Shown here one piece after another: positions 53,593 to 63,333 of a stretch of DNA of 64,000 nt. Where the stretch lies: positions 861,560 through 925,559 of the forward strand of contig NZ_JACNMF010000001.1 of assembly GCF_014270105.1 (NCBI RefSeq), in the 5' to 3' direction. Positions within the stretch are counted from its first letter, which is position 1. Every line of letters begins with the position of its first letter. Below the pieces are notes generated by a model that saw only the letters and a list, made by a program, of their open reading frames with translations, had not been told where the DNA came from and did no database searches. Source of the DNA: Hyunsoonleella aquatilis (GTDB taxonomy: Bacteria; Bacteroidota; Bacteroidia; Flavobacteriales; Flavobacteriaceae). The position numbers and the translations under genes are program-made.

Positions 53593-55194
53593 ATGCAACA
53601 GGAATACCTTCCTTTTAAAGATACGGGCTACTTTTCTTCCCTAATTTGTGATTACTTGGATGAGAAATCGGATTTAATGCCTTTTTATAATCGATTCCCA
53701 AAATTGGAAAATTTCGAGGCGCAAATCGAGGAAAAAAAGTTGTCTTTTTCTGTCCAGTCGCGAATTACTTTAACCGAAGCTCTTAAAAAACAGTACGAGA
53801 ACCTTGAAACTTCAGAAGCGACCATACAGAATATTGAGCGTTTATATTCTGAGAATACATTTACCATCACAACAGGCCATCAATTAAACCTTTTTTCGGG
53901 ACCATTATATTTTCTGTATAAAATAATTTCAACCATAAATCTTTCGGAGGAACTAAAACAGGAATACCCTGAATACGATTTTGTACCTATCTATTGGATG
54001 GCTACGGAAGATCACGATTTTGAAGAAATCAATTATTTCAATTTTAAGGGCAAAAAATTTCAATGGAATAGAAAAGCAGGAGGGGCCGTTGGGGAGTTGT
54101 CCACTGTAGGTTTGGATGAGGTTTTGGAATTGTTTTCTGCGGATTTGGGCAGTAGTACAAATGCTGAAGCTTTAAAGGAACTATTTAAAAAAGCATATTC
54201 GGACCATGATAATCTCACGGATGCAACCCGATTTTTAGCAAATGAACTTTTTAAGGGCTACGGTTTGGTTATCGTTGATGGAAACGATGCCGATTTAAAG
54301 CGATTGTTTGTGCCTTATATGGAAAAAGAGTTGATTGATCAGAAAGCTTTTGAAACGGTTTCCGAAACAAATGAAAGACTGGTAGGGGTTTCCGGGGACT
54401 ATAAAATTCAGGTGAATCCCAGAGAAATCAACTTATTCTATTTACAAGAAAACTTGCGTGAGCGTATTGTTTTTGAAGATGAAAAGTTTAAGGTATTAAA
54501 CACAGATATCGTTTGGAGCAAGAGTGAAATCCTAAAACGTCTGAATGAAGCGCCGGAACACTTTTCTCCAAATGTGATAATGCGCCCGTTGTATCAAGAA
54601 GTTATTCTTCCTAATTTGTGCTATATCGGCGGTGGTGGCGAATTGGCCTATTGGTTGCAATTGAAATCCTATTTTGACGCTGTTGAAGTGACTTTTTCAA
54701 TACTTTTATTGAGAAATTCCGTGCTGATTAAAACTGAGAAGCAGGCCAAAAAACTTCAAAAACTAAATATTTCAAATGAAGATATTTTTCTAAAAAAAGA
54801 TGCCTTTATCAATAAAAAGGTGAGGCAGATTTCAAATATTGATATTGATTTTTCAGATCAGAGAAAGCATTTGGAACAACAGTTTAAGGATTTGTACAAA
54901 CTTGCAGAACAAACTGATGAATCATACATTGGAGCTGTAAAAGCGCAAGAAACGAGGCAGTTGAAGGGATTGGACTATCTTGAAAAACGTTTATTAAAAG
55001 CCCAAAAACGAAAGCTTTCGGATGAGGTGTCCCGAATGACAGATATTCAAAATGAACTGTTTCCCAATAGCAGTTTGCAGGAGCGCAACGCCAATTTTTC
55101 AGAGTTTTACTTGGAGTACGGAAAGCCTTTGATTCCTAGTTTAAAAAAAAGCTTGCAACCCTTAAATCAGGAATTTTTGATCTTGACGTTATAG
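53593..55194 (+). CDS. bshC: Bacillithiol synthase, cysteine-adding enzyme
   Basis: 533 residues, full length. Marks are FTITTGHQLNLFSGPLYFLYKIISTINL, PIYWMATEDHDFEEINYF, NVIMRPLYQEVILPNLCYIGGGGELAYWLQLK and a long C-terminal coiled coil. It joins cysteine to GlcN-malate, the last step of bacillithiol synthesis, in the cytosol. The other bsh genes are not in the window. It starts 72 bases after the lipoprotein stop. Confidence 0.95.
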   Translation: MQQEYLPFKDTGYFSSLICDYLDEKSDLMPFYNRFPKLENFEAQIEEKKLSFSVQSRITLTEALKKQYENLETSEATIQNIERLYSENTFTITTGHQLNLFSGPLYFLYKIISTINLSEELKQEYPEYDFVPIYWMATEDHDFEEINYFNFKGKKFQWNRKAGGAVGELSTVGLDEVLELFSADLGSSTNAEALKELFKKAYSDHDNLTDATRFLANELFKGYGLVIVDGNDADLKRLFVPYMEKELIDQKAFETVSETNERLVGVSGDYKIQVNPREINLFYLQENLRERIVFEDEKFKVLNTDIVWSKSEILKRLNEAPEHFSPNVIMRPLYQEVILPNLCYIGGGGELAYWLQLKSYFDAVEVTFSILLLRNSVLIKTEKQAKKLQKLNISNEDIFLKKDAFINKKVRQISNIDIDFSDQRKHLEQQFKDLYKLAEQTDESYIGAVKAQETRQLKGLDYLEKRLLKAQKRKLSDEVSRMTDIQNELFPNSSLQERNANFSEFYLEYGKPLIPSLKKSLQPLNQEFLILTL

Positions 55195-55222
55195 AAACTA
55201 AAAGTATGTTGAGGTGTCCTGC

Positions 55223-55294
55223 GATTCTGAACTTGTTTCAGAATCTCAACGTATTAGTTGCAATTATTATGAGAACCTGAAATAAATTCAGGTT
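55223..55294. terminator. Two hairpins between convergent bshC and regulator genes
   Basis: GATTCTGAA/TTCAGAATC (55223-55231/55237-55245) and AACCTGAA/TTCAGGTT (55274-55281/55287-55294). Neither has a strong T-run, but they are the only structures in the 125-base gap. Confidence 0.5.
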
Positions 55295-55319
55295 GACACG
55301 CAATCACTTTTAGAATGGT

Positions 55320-57176
55320 TTAAAGACTCAACACCAAATCCTGTAACGAATCCTCTGTAGTAATCCCTAGTTTTTTACGCAATCGGTAGCGTGCTTTTTT
55401 AATGCCCTCGGGAGAGACGTTCAAAATATTGGCAATTTCCTTGGAAGACAAATTCATCTTTAAAAGTGCCATCAATCGGAGTTCGTTGGAAGTCACCTCA
55501 GGGAACTTCTGTTTAACGGTGGAGTTAAAATCCTTGTGTACTTGTTCGAAATAACGGCTAAAGTTTTCCCAATTATTGTCGTCCTTCAAATCAAAATCAA
55601 TAGTCCGGATTAATTTGTTAAACCCTCGTTTTGAATTTTCGGAAGTTTTAAATTCCTGGGCTTGTTGTTTAAGGTTTTCTAAAACCTCGTTCTTTTTGGC
55701 CAAATGCAGGGCGTGGGTTGTGAGCTCTTTCTTTTTAAAATCCAGTTCAAGATTCAATTTTTCTTTTTCGGTTTTACTGCGTTTCAACTTTTGTCTTAAT
55801 GCGTAGAAACCAATTAGAGACAACAACAAACCGAAACCTAGTAATACCATATAAAGGGTGTTGATTTCGCTTTTCTTTTCTAATAAATCAATTTCTCTTT
55901 TTTGAAGTTGAATTTGTTGCTCTCTCTTTTCAGCTTCATATTGGGCTTTTAACTCGTCAATTTGTTTTGCTTTTGTTTCATTAAATAGGCTGTCGTTATA
56001 GATTTGATATTGTCTTTGGTCGCTTAGGGCAGCAACATAATTTCCTAATTTTTCATTAGCGATAGATCGTCCGTGATAACTGTCTCGGATCACATCCAAC
56101 GCATTTATAGAGTCGGCCAGTTGAATACCTTTACTGTAGTTTTTGATAGCCCTTTTGTAGTCCTTTATCCTAACAGCAACCTCTCCAATTTGATTATGTC
56201 CAATGATAAGATTATTGGTAGAGCCTATTTTCTTTGTAATAGCCTGCGATTTTTCGAGCATATTCAAAGCTTTTTTGTGCTCACCGTTTCTGGAATAAAT
56301 ATCTGCCATATTGCTATAATTAGCAGCAACTAGGTCGTCTCTTTTAATCTTTTGGCCAATTCTCAAGCTTTCCTTGTAATTTTCAAGAGCTTTATCGTAT
56401 TCTTTTAAGTACCAATAAACGTTGGCAACCTCCATAAACATGGTAGATTCCCAGTACGGTCTGTCCAACCCCTTAAATTTCTCCAAGGACGCTTCAAGCG
56501 GAGCTATTGCCTTTTTGTAATTTCCTCGCAACATCTCTATTCTACCTATGTCGGCCAAAGCAATGGCTTTTCCAACTTTGTTTTCTGGGGTTATGGTATC
56601 CAATACCTTATTTGCTTTCAACGTCTCTTCCATGGCCAATTTAAATTCCCCGTTGTCCATATAAATAGTGGCTTTTCGTTGAAGATTGTCAACCATATGT
56701 GTGCCATGATTTAATGCCAGGGCGATATCGTAACCCTCATCGGCCAACTTCAAGGCTTTATCAAAGTCACCTTGAATGGTTTCAAAAATGGCATATTCAT
56801 TTAAGGCGAACCAATGTGTTTCTTTGAGACGTGTTTTTGCAAGCTTTTTAGTCGACTTCTCGAAATAATATCTGCTGGAATCTTGGTTGGGCAGAAACCT
56901 GTAGTAATATGCCAAGTTAAGGTAACCCAAACCGATACCCTTGTCATAATTTATTTTTTTAGACAGTTGTAGTCCTAAACGGGCATATTTGAAGGCATCC
57001 TTGGGACTTTTGTGCCTATGTAATCTAAAAAGCTCATGCGCCGTTTGTGCCTTTTCAATGCTTTCGGGTTGAGATTTATAAGTTTGAAGTAGGCTGTCAA
57101 TTTGCTTTTCATTTTGAGAAGACAAATAATTCAACGCAAGAAAACACAAAAAAATAGCGAAAGAAAAGGGTTTCAT
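55320..57176 (-). CDS. TPR sensor with C-terminal LuxR-type DNA-binding domain
   Basis: 618 residues. A signal peptide (MKPFSFAIFLCFLALNYLSS) is followed by about ten tetratricopeptide repeats in the periplasm (to about 400). A coiled coil, one membrane segment (about 450-470, LYMVLLGFGLLLSLIGFYAL), a cytosolic coiled coil and a helix-turn-helix (ELRLMALLKMNLSSKEIANILNVSPEGIKKARYRLRKKLGI) complete it. This one-component layout is common in Flavobacteria and would link a periplasmic signal to transcription. Target genes are unknown. Confidence 0.88.
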   Translation of the reverse strand: MKPFSFAIFLCFLALNYLSSQNEKQIDSLLQTYKSQPESIEKAQTAHELFRLHRHKSPKDAFKYARLGLQLSKKINYDKGIGLGYLNLAYYYRFLPNQDSSRYYFEKSTKKLAKTRLKETHWFALNEYAIFETIQGDFDKALKLADEGYDIALALNHGTHMVDNLQRKATIYMDNGEFKLAMEETLKANKVLDTITPENKVGKAIALADIGRIEMLRGNYKKAIAPLEASLEKFKGLDRPYWESTMFMEVANVYWYLKEYDKALENYKESLRIGQKIKRDDLVAANYSNMADIYSRNGEHKKALNMLEKSQAITKKIGSTNNLIIGHNQIGEVAVRIKDYKRAIKNYSKGIQLADSINALDVIRDSYHGRSIANEKLGNYVAALSDQRQYQIYNDSLFNETKAKQIDELKAQYEAEKREQQIQLQKREIDLLEKKSEINTLYMVLLGFGLLLSLIGFYALRQKLKRSKTEKEKLNLELDFKKKELTTHALHLAKKNEVLENLKQQAQEFKTSENSKRGFNKLIRTIDFDLKDDNNWENFSRYFEQVHKDFNSTVKQKFPEVTSNELRLMALLKMNLSSKEIANILNVSPEGIKKARYRLRKKLGITTEDSLQDLVLSL

Positions 57177-57337
57177 GGCTGGTCTTTTTTGTTAAAAATA
57201 GGGTTTTATGGCGAGCAAATCAAATGCCAGCAAATTGAATTGAAGGGTTTTGAAAGCTTTCGGTTATCCACAAAAAATGTTCAAAAAAATCACCTAAAAA
57301 ATCAATAATCCGCATCCCTCAATAAAAAATCAATTCC

Positions 57338-57345
57338 TATTTTTG
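57338..57345 (+). promoter_or_regulatory. -7 box for guaA at the start codon
   Basis: TATTTTTG ends three bases before the ATG at 57349. A start of transcription at the usual distance would fall on or next to the ATG, implying a leaderless mRNA. No -33 element was found. Confidence 0.45.
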
Positions 57346-57348
57346 CGC

Positions 57349-58884
57349 ATGCAACATGATAAGGTACTTATTCTAGACTTCGGATCGCAATACACACAGC
57401 TTATTGCCCGTAGAGTTAGGGAACTCAACATTTACTCCGAAATTCATCCATTCAATAAAATGCCGCCAGATTTAGAAGACTATAAGGCAGTAATTCTGTC
57501 AGGTAGCCCAAATTCGGTACGTGGTGAAGATACATTGCATCCCAACCTTTCGGAAATTAGAGGGAAAAAGCCCATTTTAGCCGTTTGTTATGGTGCCCAA
57601 TATCTGGCCCATTTTTCTGGTGGTGAAGTTGCACCTTCTAACACGCGTGAATACGGTAGAGCCAACCTTTCTTTTATTAAAGGAAACGAGCCATTTTTGG
57701 CACATATCCATACAGGAAGCCAGGTTTGGATGAGCCATAGCGATACGATAAAACAATTACCAACCAATGGTGTTTTGATTGCCAGTACGCATGATGTGGA
57801 AAATGCAGCGTATCGCATTGATGGCGAGGAAACCTATGCCATTCAATTTCATCCGGAAGTGTATCATTCTACTGATGGGAAGCAGGTTTTAGAAAACTTT
57901 TTGGTAAGCATTGCAGGCATCCATCAAGATTGGACACCCCAATCTTTTGTGGAAGAAACCGTTGCCGCCATCAAGGAAAAAGTGGGTAACGACAAAGTGG
58001 TTTTAGGACTTTCGGGAGGTGTTGATTCTACCGTAGCGGCGGTGCTTTTAAACAAGGCGATTGGAAAAAATTTGTACTGCATTTTTGTGAACAACGGTCT
58101 ATTGCGCAAAAACGAATTTCAAAATGTGTTGGCGCAATATGAGGGTATGGGGCTTAACGTAAAAGGTGTCGATGCCTCACAACGCTTCTTGGATGCGCTA
58201 AAAGGTATCGAAGACCCGGAAAAGAAACGTAAAGCGATTGGAAATGCCTTTATTGAAGTATTTGATGATGAGGCCCATAAATTGAAAGATGTGATTTGGT
58301 TGGCCCAAGGCACAATTTACCCAGATGTAATTGAAAGTGTTTCGGCTACGGGAGGACCTTCAGCAACTATAAAAAGCCATCACAACGTTGGTGGTTTGCC
58401 TGATTTTATGAAGCTTAAAATTGTTGAGCCTTTAAAAGCGATTTTTAAGGATGAAGTGAGGCGGGTTGGAGCCACTCTGGGTATTGATCCTGAATTATTA
58501 GGGCGTCACCCCTTCCCTGGGCCTGGATTGGGTATCCGTATTTTAGGGGATATTACCGCTGAAAAAGTACGAATGCTTCAAGAAGTAGATTATATTTTTA
58601 TCAACGGACTTAAGGAGTGGGGGCTTTATGATAAAGTTTGGCAGGCAGGCGCCATGTTATTGCCCGTAAACAGTGTTGGTGTGATGGGGGATGAGCGTAC
58701 CTATGAAAAGTGTGTGGCACTACGTGCGGTTGAAAGTACGGACGGCATGACGGCCGATTGGGTAAATCTGCCCTATGAATTTCTTCAAAAAACGTCTAAC
58801 GATATTATCAATAAGGTTAAAGGTGTAAACCGAGTGGTTTACGACATTAGTTCAAAACCCCCGGCCACCATTGAATGGGAGTAA
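57349..58884 (+). CDS. guaA: GMP synthase (glutamine-hydrolysing)
   Basis: 511 residues, full length. The class I amidotransferase domain has its nucleophile in [12 protein letters not shown] and the His-Glu pair in QFHPEVYH. The ATP-pyrophosphatase domain has the P-loop [14 protein letters not shown]. The C-terminal dimerisation domain ends [13 protein letters not shown]. It makes GMP from XMP in purine synthesis. Confidence 0.97.
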   Translation: MQHDKVLILDFGSQYTQLIARRVRELNIYSEIHPFNKMPPDLEDYKAVILSGSPNSVRGEDTLHPNLSEIRGKKPILAVCYGAQYLAHFSGGEVAPSNTREYGRANLSFIKGNEPFLAHIHTGSQVWMSHSDTIKQLPTNGVLIASTHDVENAAYRIDGEETYAIQFHPEVYHSTDGKQVLENFLVSIAGIHQDWTPQSFVEETVAAIKEKVGNDKVVLGLSGGVDSTVAAVLLNKAIGKNLYCIFVNNGLLRKNEFQNVLAQYEGMGLNVKGVDASQRFLDALKGIEDPEKKRKAIGNAFIEVFDDEAHKLKDVIWLAQGTIYPDVIESVSATGGPSATIKSHHNVGGLPDFMKLKIVEPLKAIFKDEVRRVGATLGIDPELLGRHPFPGPGLGIRILGDITAEKVRMLQEVDYIFINGLKEWGLYDKVWQAGAMLLPVNSVGVMGDERTYEKCVALRAVESTDGMTADWVNLPYEFLQKTSNDIINKVKGVNRVVYDISSKPPATIEWE

Positions 58885-58974
58885 GTGTCTTTTTTCAAAA
58901 AGATGTGTCAAAGTAATAGTCAATATAATTTCGTTTAAAACGTTATTTTTGAATATTGGTGGATACTTGGGATT

Positions 58975-58991
58975 TTGGCATGTTATATGCA
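58975..58991 (+). promoter_or_regulatory. Sigma-54-like -24/-12 element upstream of the LysM gene
   Basis: TTGGCATGTTATATGCA has GG and GC twelve bases apart and matches the consensus except for T in TTGGCATG and A in ATGCA. It lies about 90 bases before the ATG of the LysM protein. Confidence 0.35.
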
Positions 58992-59082
58992 ATCCACATT
59001 AAAAGAACGGCTTGTAGTCTTTATCTCAACTATCATACGTATATAATTATTGGATAGAGGTTCAGCTTATAAAACAACAGGA

Positions 59083-61014
59083 ATGAATAGATTTTTTAGG
59101 GTCCTAATCGTGGTTTTGATGTTTGGTTTTACATCCGTCAGTGCCCAAAACTATAGTACACATCAAGTGAAAAAAGGAGAGACGATTGAGGAAATCGCCA
59201 AGCGCTATTTTGTCACTCCTTTTGATATTTATTCTTTAAATCCTGATGCTAAAAAAGGATTGAAGCCCAATACTATTTTAATCATACCGATTTCAAAAGC
59301 GAAAAAACCGAAAATAACGGAAGTTAAGGAATTACAAGGCTTCAAAAAGCATAAAACCAAACGGAAGGAAACCCTTTTCGGTATTGCCAAAAAATATGAT
59401 ATAGCTGTCGAGGACATCAAAAAATACAATACGTTTTTATATGCCAGTAATCTTCGAAAGGGCGATAAATTGCAAATTCCGGTTTTCAAAATAAGAAAGG
59501 TAGAAGAGGAAGTAGAAACGAATAAAACCTACATCGTCCAACCAAAAGAGGGCAAATGGCGCATCGCTTATAAATTCGGAATTACCATTGCCGAATTGGA
59601 AGCCTTAAACCCGAATATGGGTGAGGTATTGCAGGAAGGGCAACAAATTTATGTGCCTAATATTGATGAAGGTGAAGAAAAATTGGTGGATGAAAAATAC
59701 AGCTACTACAAGGTGTTGCCAAAAGAAGGCTTTTACCGATTAAAGCTGAAACTAGGGTTGGAACAGGAGGACATTGAAGCGCTTAATCCGGGTTTAGCAG
59801 AAAGTGGTTTAAAAGCAGGAATGATTTTAAAAATTCCTTTTTCTGAATCTTCAGAAGTTATTGGGGAGGAAGCTGAAGCTACCAATTTAGTAGGACGCAT
59901 CAAGGATTATGAAACAAAGCACATTGCGGTGATGTTGCCATTTCGTTTGAATCGTGTTGAATTTGACTCCATTTCCGAAACCAAAAGAAGCATTGAAAAG
60001 GATCCGTATTTGGATGTGTCCTTGGATTTCTATTCCGGGGTATTGATGGCTCTCGATTCCTTAAAAAAACTAGGGGTATCATTAAAAGTAGACGTTTTCG
60101 ATACCAAAAACCAACCCTCAGCGGTTTCAAGGTTATTAAAGGATAGCGATTTTGAAAATGTGGATGCGGTCATTGGCCCCTTGGTAGGCAAAAACTTCGA
60201 AATTGTTGCTTCCGAGCTTAGGAAATCTAACGTACCTGTTGTTTCGCCAATTGGGACGGATCTAAAGCTATATGATAACGTATTCCAGTCAAGACCTTCT
60301 GACGATTTGTTGAAGGATAAAATTGTGAATTTTGTTAAAACTGATAGTTTGCCAAAACAGATCATTATTATCGCAGATTCCAAAAATATGGAGATTGCCA
60401 ATGCGTTAAAGCGCGAGTTTAATGCTGCAAAAATTATTTACTCCAGAAAAAATAAAGAGGGCGAGGACGAAAACTATGTATTGGTGGACGATATTAAGGA
60501 AGCTTTGCAGGCAGGTGACAATTTGGTGTTTTTAGAAACACAAAATGAAGGTTTTGCATCAAATGTGACTAGTATTTTGGCGTCATTGATACAGAAGGAA
60601 GATAAGGAATCAAAGGAAGATGAAATAAACATTGTTTTAGCCACCACTAGGTTTAATGGTGCTTTTGAAGGAGACGAAATTAATAACACGCACCTTGCCA
60701 AGTTAAATTTCACCTATGCTACCGCTTCAAAAAGTTATAACGAAGAAGAAAACAAGGGTTTTGTGGAACAATATGAGCGCATTTACAATTTAACGCCAAA
60801 CCGACGTGCCGTAAAGGGTTTCGATTTAACAATGGATGTTGTATTGCGTCTGGTTACCTCTGAAGATTTATACCTGTCGGCCAACGAGGCACCTTTAACG
60901 GCTTATGTTGAGAACAAGTTTGCTTACAAAAAGAAAATGTTTGGAGGGTATTACAACGATGCCGTGTATTTGGTGAAGTACGACGATTTATCCATTGTTG
61001 AAGTAGAGCAATAA
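59083..61014 (+). CDS. LysM protein with periplasmic-binding-like domain
   Basis: 643 residues; the ATG at 59083 gives a signal peptide (ending SVSA-QNYS), whereas the TTG at 59050 adds an unsuitable N-terminus. Four LysM repeats (HQVKKGETIEEIAKRYFVTPFDIYSLNP and relatives at about 22, 90, 145 and 210) bind peptidoglycan. From about 290 on, a type I periplasmic-binding fold (IAVMLPFRLNR, VDAVIGPLVGKNFEIVASELRKSNVPVVSPIG) resembles amino-acid-binding proteins and LpoA. Probably a wall-bound periplasmic sensor or an activator of wall synthesis; no transporter genes adjoin. Confidence 0.85.
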   Translation: MNRFFRVLIVVLMFGFTSVSAQNYSTHQVKKGETIEEIAKRYFVTPFDIYSLNPDAKKGLKPNTILIIPISKAKKPKITEVKELQGFKKHKTKRKETLFGIAKKYDIAVEDIKKYNTFLYASNLRKGDKLQIPVFKIRKVEEEVETNKTYIVQPKEGKWRIAYKFGITIAELEALNPNMGEVLQEGQQIYVPNIDEGEEKLVDEKYSYYKVLPKEGFYRLKLKLGLEQEDIEALNPGLAESGLKAGMILKIPFSESSEVIGEEAEATNLVGRIKDYETKHIAVMLPFRLNRVEFDSISETKRSIEKDPYLDVSLDFYSGVLMALDSLKKLGVSLKVDVFDTKNQPSAVSRLLKDSDFENVDAVIGPLVGKNFEIVASELRKSNVPVVSPIGTDLKLYDNVFQSRPSDDLLKDKIVNFVKTDSLPKQIIIIADSKNMEIANALKREFNAAKIIYSRKNKEGEDENYVLVDDIKEALQAGDNLVFLETQNEGFASNVTSILASLIQKEDKESKEDEINIVLATTRFNGAFEGDEINNTHLAKLNFTYATASKSYNEEENKGFVEQYERIYNLTPNRRAVKGFDLTMDVVLRLVTSEDLYLSANEAPLTAYVENKFAYKKKMFGGYYNDAVYLVKYDDLSIVEVEQ

Positions 61015-61058
61015 GCTGAGATATTTTGGCGTTCTATTGAAAACTTTGGTAGATTTTA

Positions 61059-61601
61059 ATGCTTAGAGTATTCCTGCTTTTTTTCTGTTGCCTTTTTGTT
61101 CAAAGTGATACTGAACCCGTGTTATCTTGGAACGCAGCCTATAAATTATCTTGGGAAGATTTTAAAGGTAAGCCCAAAAATTTGGGAAGTGCCGTTGCAG
61201 TCACGGCTTCTGGAATAACCTTTGGGTTTTCCGTACGCCATTCCAACGAACGTGTGGTAAGTTTTGATTCTGAAGTGCACGCCCATTTTTACCCTGAGCA
61301 ATCTTGGTACGATGCCAAAAGGGGCACACCTCATATTTTGGGCCATGAGCAATTGCATTTTGATATTACGGAATTGCATGCCCGAAAGTTTAGGCAACGT
61401 ATTGCCCAGTTGGAAGTTTCAAATGCCGTTAGAAAAGAATTGAAAGCTGTACATCTCGCCATCAATAGGGAGTTGTCCGAAATGCAGGATGCATACGACA
61501 GCGAAACAGACTATTCCAGGCAGGTGGAAGCCCAAATCCTTTGGGAAAGATATATACAAAAAGAGTTACAAAAATTGGATGAATTTAAATCTGTTAATTG
61601 A
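61059..61601 (+). CDS. DUF922 putative zinc protease
   Basis: 180 residues with a signal peptide (about 1-16). DUF922 marks are LSWEDFKGKPKNLGSAVAVTASGI and the metal-binding HILGHEQLHFDITELHARKFRQRI, in which HExxH-like HEQLH may hold zinc. Secreted or periplasmic; substrate unknown. It follows the LysM gene after 44 bases and the DUF3820 gene starts four bases after its stop. Confidence 0.82.
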   Translation: MLRVFLLFFCCLFVQSDTEPVLSWNAAYKLSWEDFKGKPKNLGSAVAVTASGITFGFSVRHSNERVVSFDSEVHAHFYPEQSWYDAKRGTPHILGHEQLHFDITELHARKFRQRIAQLEVSNAVRKELKAVHLAINRELSEMQDAYDSETDYSRQVEAQILWERYIQKELQKLDEFKSVN

Positions 61602-61605
61602 CCCA

Positions 61606-61845
61606 ATGCTTCCTGATAAACAATTCCTCATTGATTTGGCCCATACCAAAATGCCTTACGGAAAATACAAAGACAGGTATTTGATTGATTTACCGGAATA
61701 CTATATTGTTTGGTATCACGGTAAAGGCTTTCCCAAAGGAAAGCTCGGGGATATGCTCCGTCAGGTTTACGAATTAAAACTGAACGGGCTGGAAGATATC
61801 ATCCGAAACATTAAGAAGCAATATCCAAAACAATCTAGAAATTAA
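61606..61845 (+). CDS. DUF3820 family small protein
   Basis: 79 residues; MPYGKYKDRYLIDLPEYYIVWYHGKGFPKGKLG is the DUF3820 core. An upstream ATG in the same frame would overlap the DUF922 gene by over 100 bases, so the start at 61606 is preferred. Same domain type as the C-terminus of the exonuclease at 29548. A nucleic-acid-related role is inferred from that. Confidence 0.85.
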   Translation: MLPDKQFLIDLAHTKMPYGKYKDRYLIDLPEYYIVWYHGKGFPKGKLGDMLRQVYELKLNGLEDIIRNIKKQYPKQSRN

Positions 61846-61937
61846 AGAGCAAAAGTTTCCCTCTATAAAGCCTGTGCTGAGCTTGTCGAAGTAAGGGGAG
61901 TAAGGGGTGTGTTAGAATTTGTTAAACGAATTGATTA

Positions 61938-62162
61938 CTAATCCGGCAATCGATCACAATAAAACCCTTCACTTTTGATTTGATTGATGATATCGCCTTC
62001 ATCTAAATTTGCGGTGGCCTCAATTTTCAAAACATTATCAATATCTTCGGTATCCAAGCTCCATTTTACGATGCTTTTGCTGTTTTCAAAAAAGTACCGT
62101 ATCCTTTCGATTTGCTCCGATGATCGTATGTTCGTTTTCAGGATAAACAGTTGCGTAGGCAT
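61938..62162 (-). CDS. Small conserved protein with HMA-like fold pattern
   Basis: 74 residues starting at MPTQLFILKTNIRSSEQIERI. The pattern KTNIRSSEQIERIRYFFE - IVKWSLDTEDIDNVLKIEAT - DIINQIKSEGFYCDRL follows the beta-alpha-beta order of heavy-metal-associated (ferredoxin-like) domains, but the CxxC metal site is absent. Function unknown. Last gene of the sigma factor run. Confidence 0.7.
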   Translation of the reverse strand: MPTQLFILKTNIRSSEQIERIRYFFENSKSIVKWSLDTEDIDNVLKIEATANLDEGDIINQIKSEGFYCDRLPD

Positions 62163-62184
62163 GGCGTAGTTAAAATAAAAGAAA

Positions 62185-62577
62185 TTAGTCATCGGTCTCT
62201 GGCTCTTGGTTTAAACGTTCCAAATAGTCCTCATAGGCCTTGTTGCCTTCTTCCTTCCAAAATTTGTCGTAATATTTCCATTTTGAAAAATCGCGCTTTC
62301 CTTTGGTTTTACAAGACTTATCTTTGTCGGAAGAGCTCTTACTACTGCTACCGCAACCTCCAACTAGTATTTTTAGGAGAATGAATAGCCCCACGGCTTT
62401 CCAATAGGTTAATGTTGGTAACCCAAAAATGTCCGGCATCAGCCAGTTCCAAAGCCACATCAGCACGAATCCGAACAATATGGCCAATCCAGTGATGGCA
62501 AATATGCCGAAAATGACCATTCCGACAATTTCGCCCGGGGACTTCCCCCTCATTTTATGTTTAAAGAAATTTGACAT
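62185..62577 (-). CDS. Uncharacterised membrane protein in ECF sigma operon
   Basis: 130 residues with two hydrophobic segments (about 15-45 and 58-75), a Ser/Lys/Asp/Cys-rich linker (GGCGSSSKSSSDKDKSCK) and a soluble tail (SKWKYYDKFWKEEGNKAYEDYLERL). It starts 12 bases after the sigma gene and probably acts with it, perhaps as its membrane regulator. No known anti-sigma motif is visible. Confidence 0.75.
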   Translation of the reverse strand: MSNFFKHKMRGKSPGEIVGMVIFGIFAITGLAILFGFVLMWLWNWLMPDIFGLPTLTYWKAVGLFILLKILVGGCGSSSKSSSDKDKSCKTKGKRDFSKWKYYDKFWKEEGNKAYEDYLERLNQEPETDD

Positions 62578-62589
62578 GTTTCTATGGTT

Positions 62590-63135
62590 TTAATTAATAG
62601 TTTCTTGTTTCGATTTTAATGTTTTATAAAGTTGGGAAATAGCACGATGGCGTCTGGACATCAACGTGCCCACAGGAATGCCCGTTTCCTCTGAAATTTC
62701 TCGATAGTTATAGCCTTCAAAATCCACGGCGATAATGATATTTCTATAGTCCGTTTTCAGTCCTAAAATGGCCTTTTTTAGTTCGCCGTGCATTTCTTCA
62801 GAATAGGCTTGTGACTCCGTGTCGTACAGCAATTCTACAAAAGCGTTCAACTTAAAATCGATATTCTCGATGGGATAGGGCGGAGTTTTGCTAGTGGCTC
62901 TCATAACGTCGATAATCTTGTTTTTAACGGCATGGTACACAAAACCAGCCACGTTGTTGATGGGCGAATAGCGGTCCGCCCCCGAAAACAATTTTAAAGC
63001 CACGTCCTGGATAATATCCTCTGCATCCCGGTTAACACTGGCCTTTAGCCGAGAGTTAACGTAAGATTTAAGCGATTGGTACTCCTCACTAAAAAAGGTG
63101 TTTAGCTTTTTGTTGTTTTCTGATTGATGATTCAT
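62590..63135 (-). CDS. ECF-type RNA polymerase sigma factor
   Basis: 181 residues. Region 2 is VNSRLKASVNRDAEDIIQDVALKLF...VAGFVYHAVKNKIIDVMR and region 4 is LKTDYRNIIIAVDFEGYNYREISEETGIPVGTLMSRRHRAISQL. First gene of an operon with the membrane protein (12 bases) and the 74-residue protein. Promoter and signal unknown. Confidence 0.9.
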   Translation of the reverse strand: MNHQSENNKKLNTFFSEEYQSLKSYVNSRLKASVNRDAEDIIQDVALKLFSGADRYSPINNVAGFVYHAVKNKIIDVMRATSKTPPYPIENIDFKLNAFVELLYDTESQAYSEEMHGELKKAILGLKTDYRNIIIAVDFEGYNYREISEETGIPVGTLMSRRHRAISQLYKTLKSKQETIN

Positions 63136-63333
63136 GTAAAGGCTTTTTTATCAGCACTTCAACTATAAAGACGCAACAATTCAAAACCATTGCGTTTTTT
63201 TTGGATTATTTTTTAGTAAGACGATTTAATTAGGGAAATGTTTCTAGCTTTTTTGGGGAAATTTCGGGGAGTGAAGTCTTGAGAAAAGGAGTTGAGGAAA
63301 GCGATTCAATATCATCACAAAGGAAGTAGAGGG

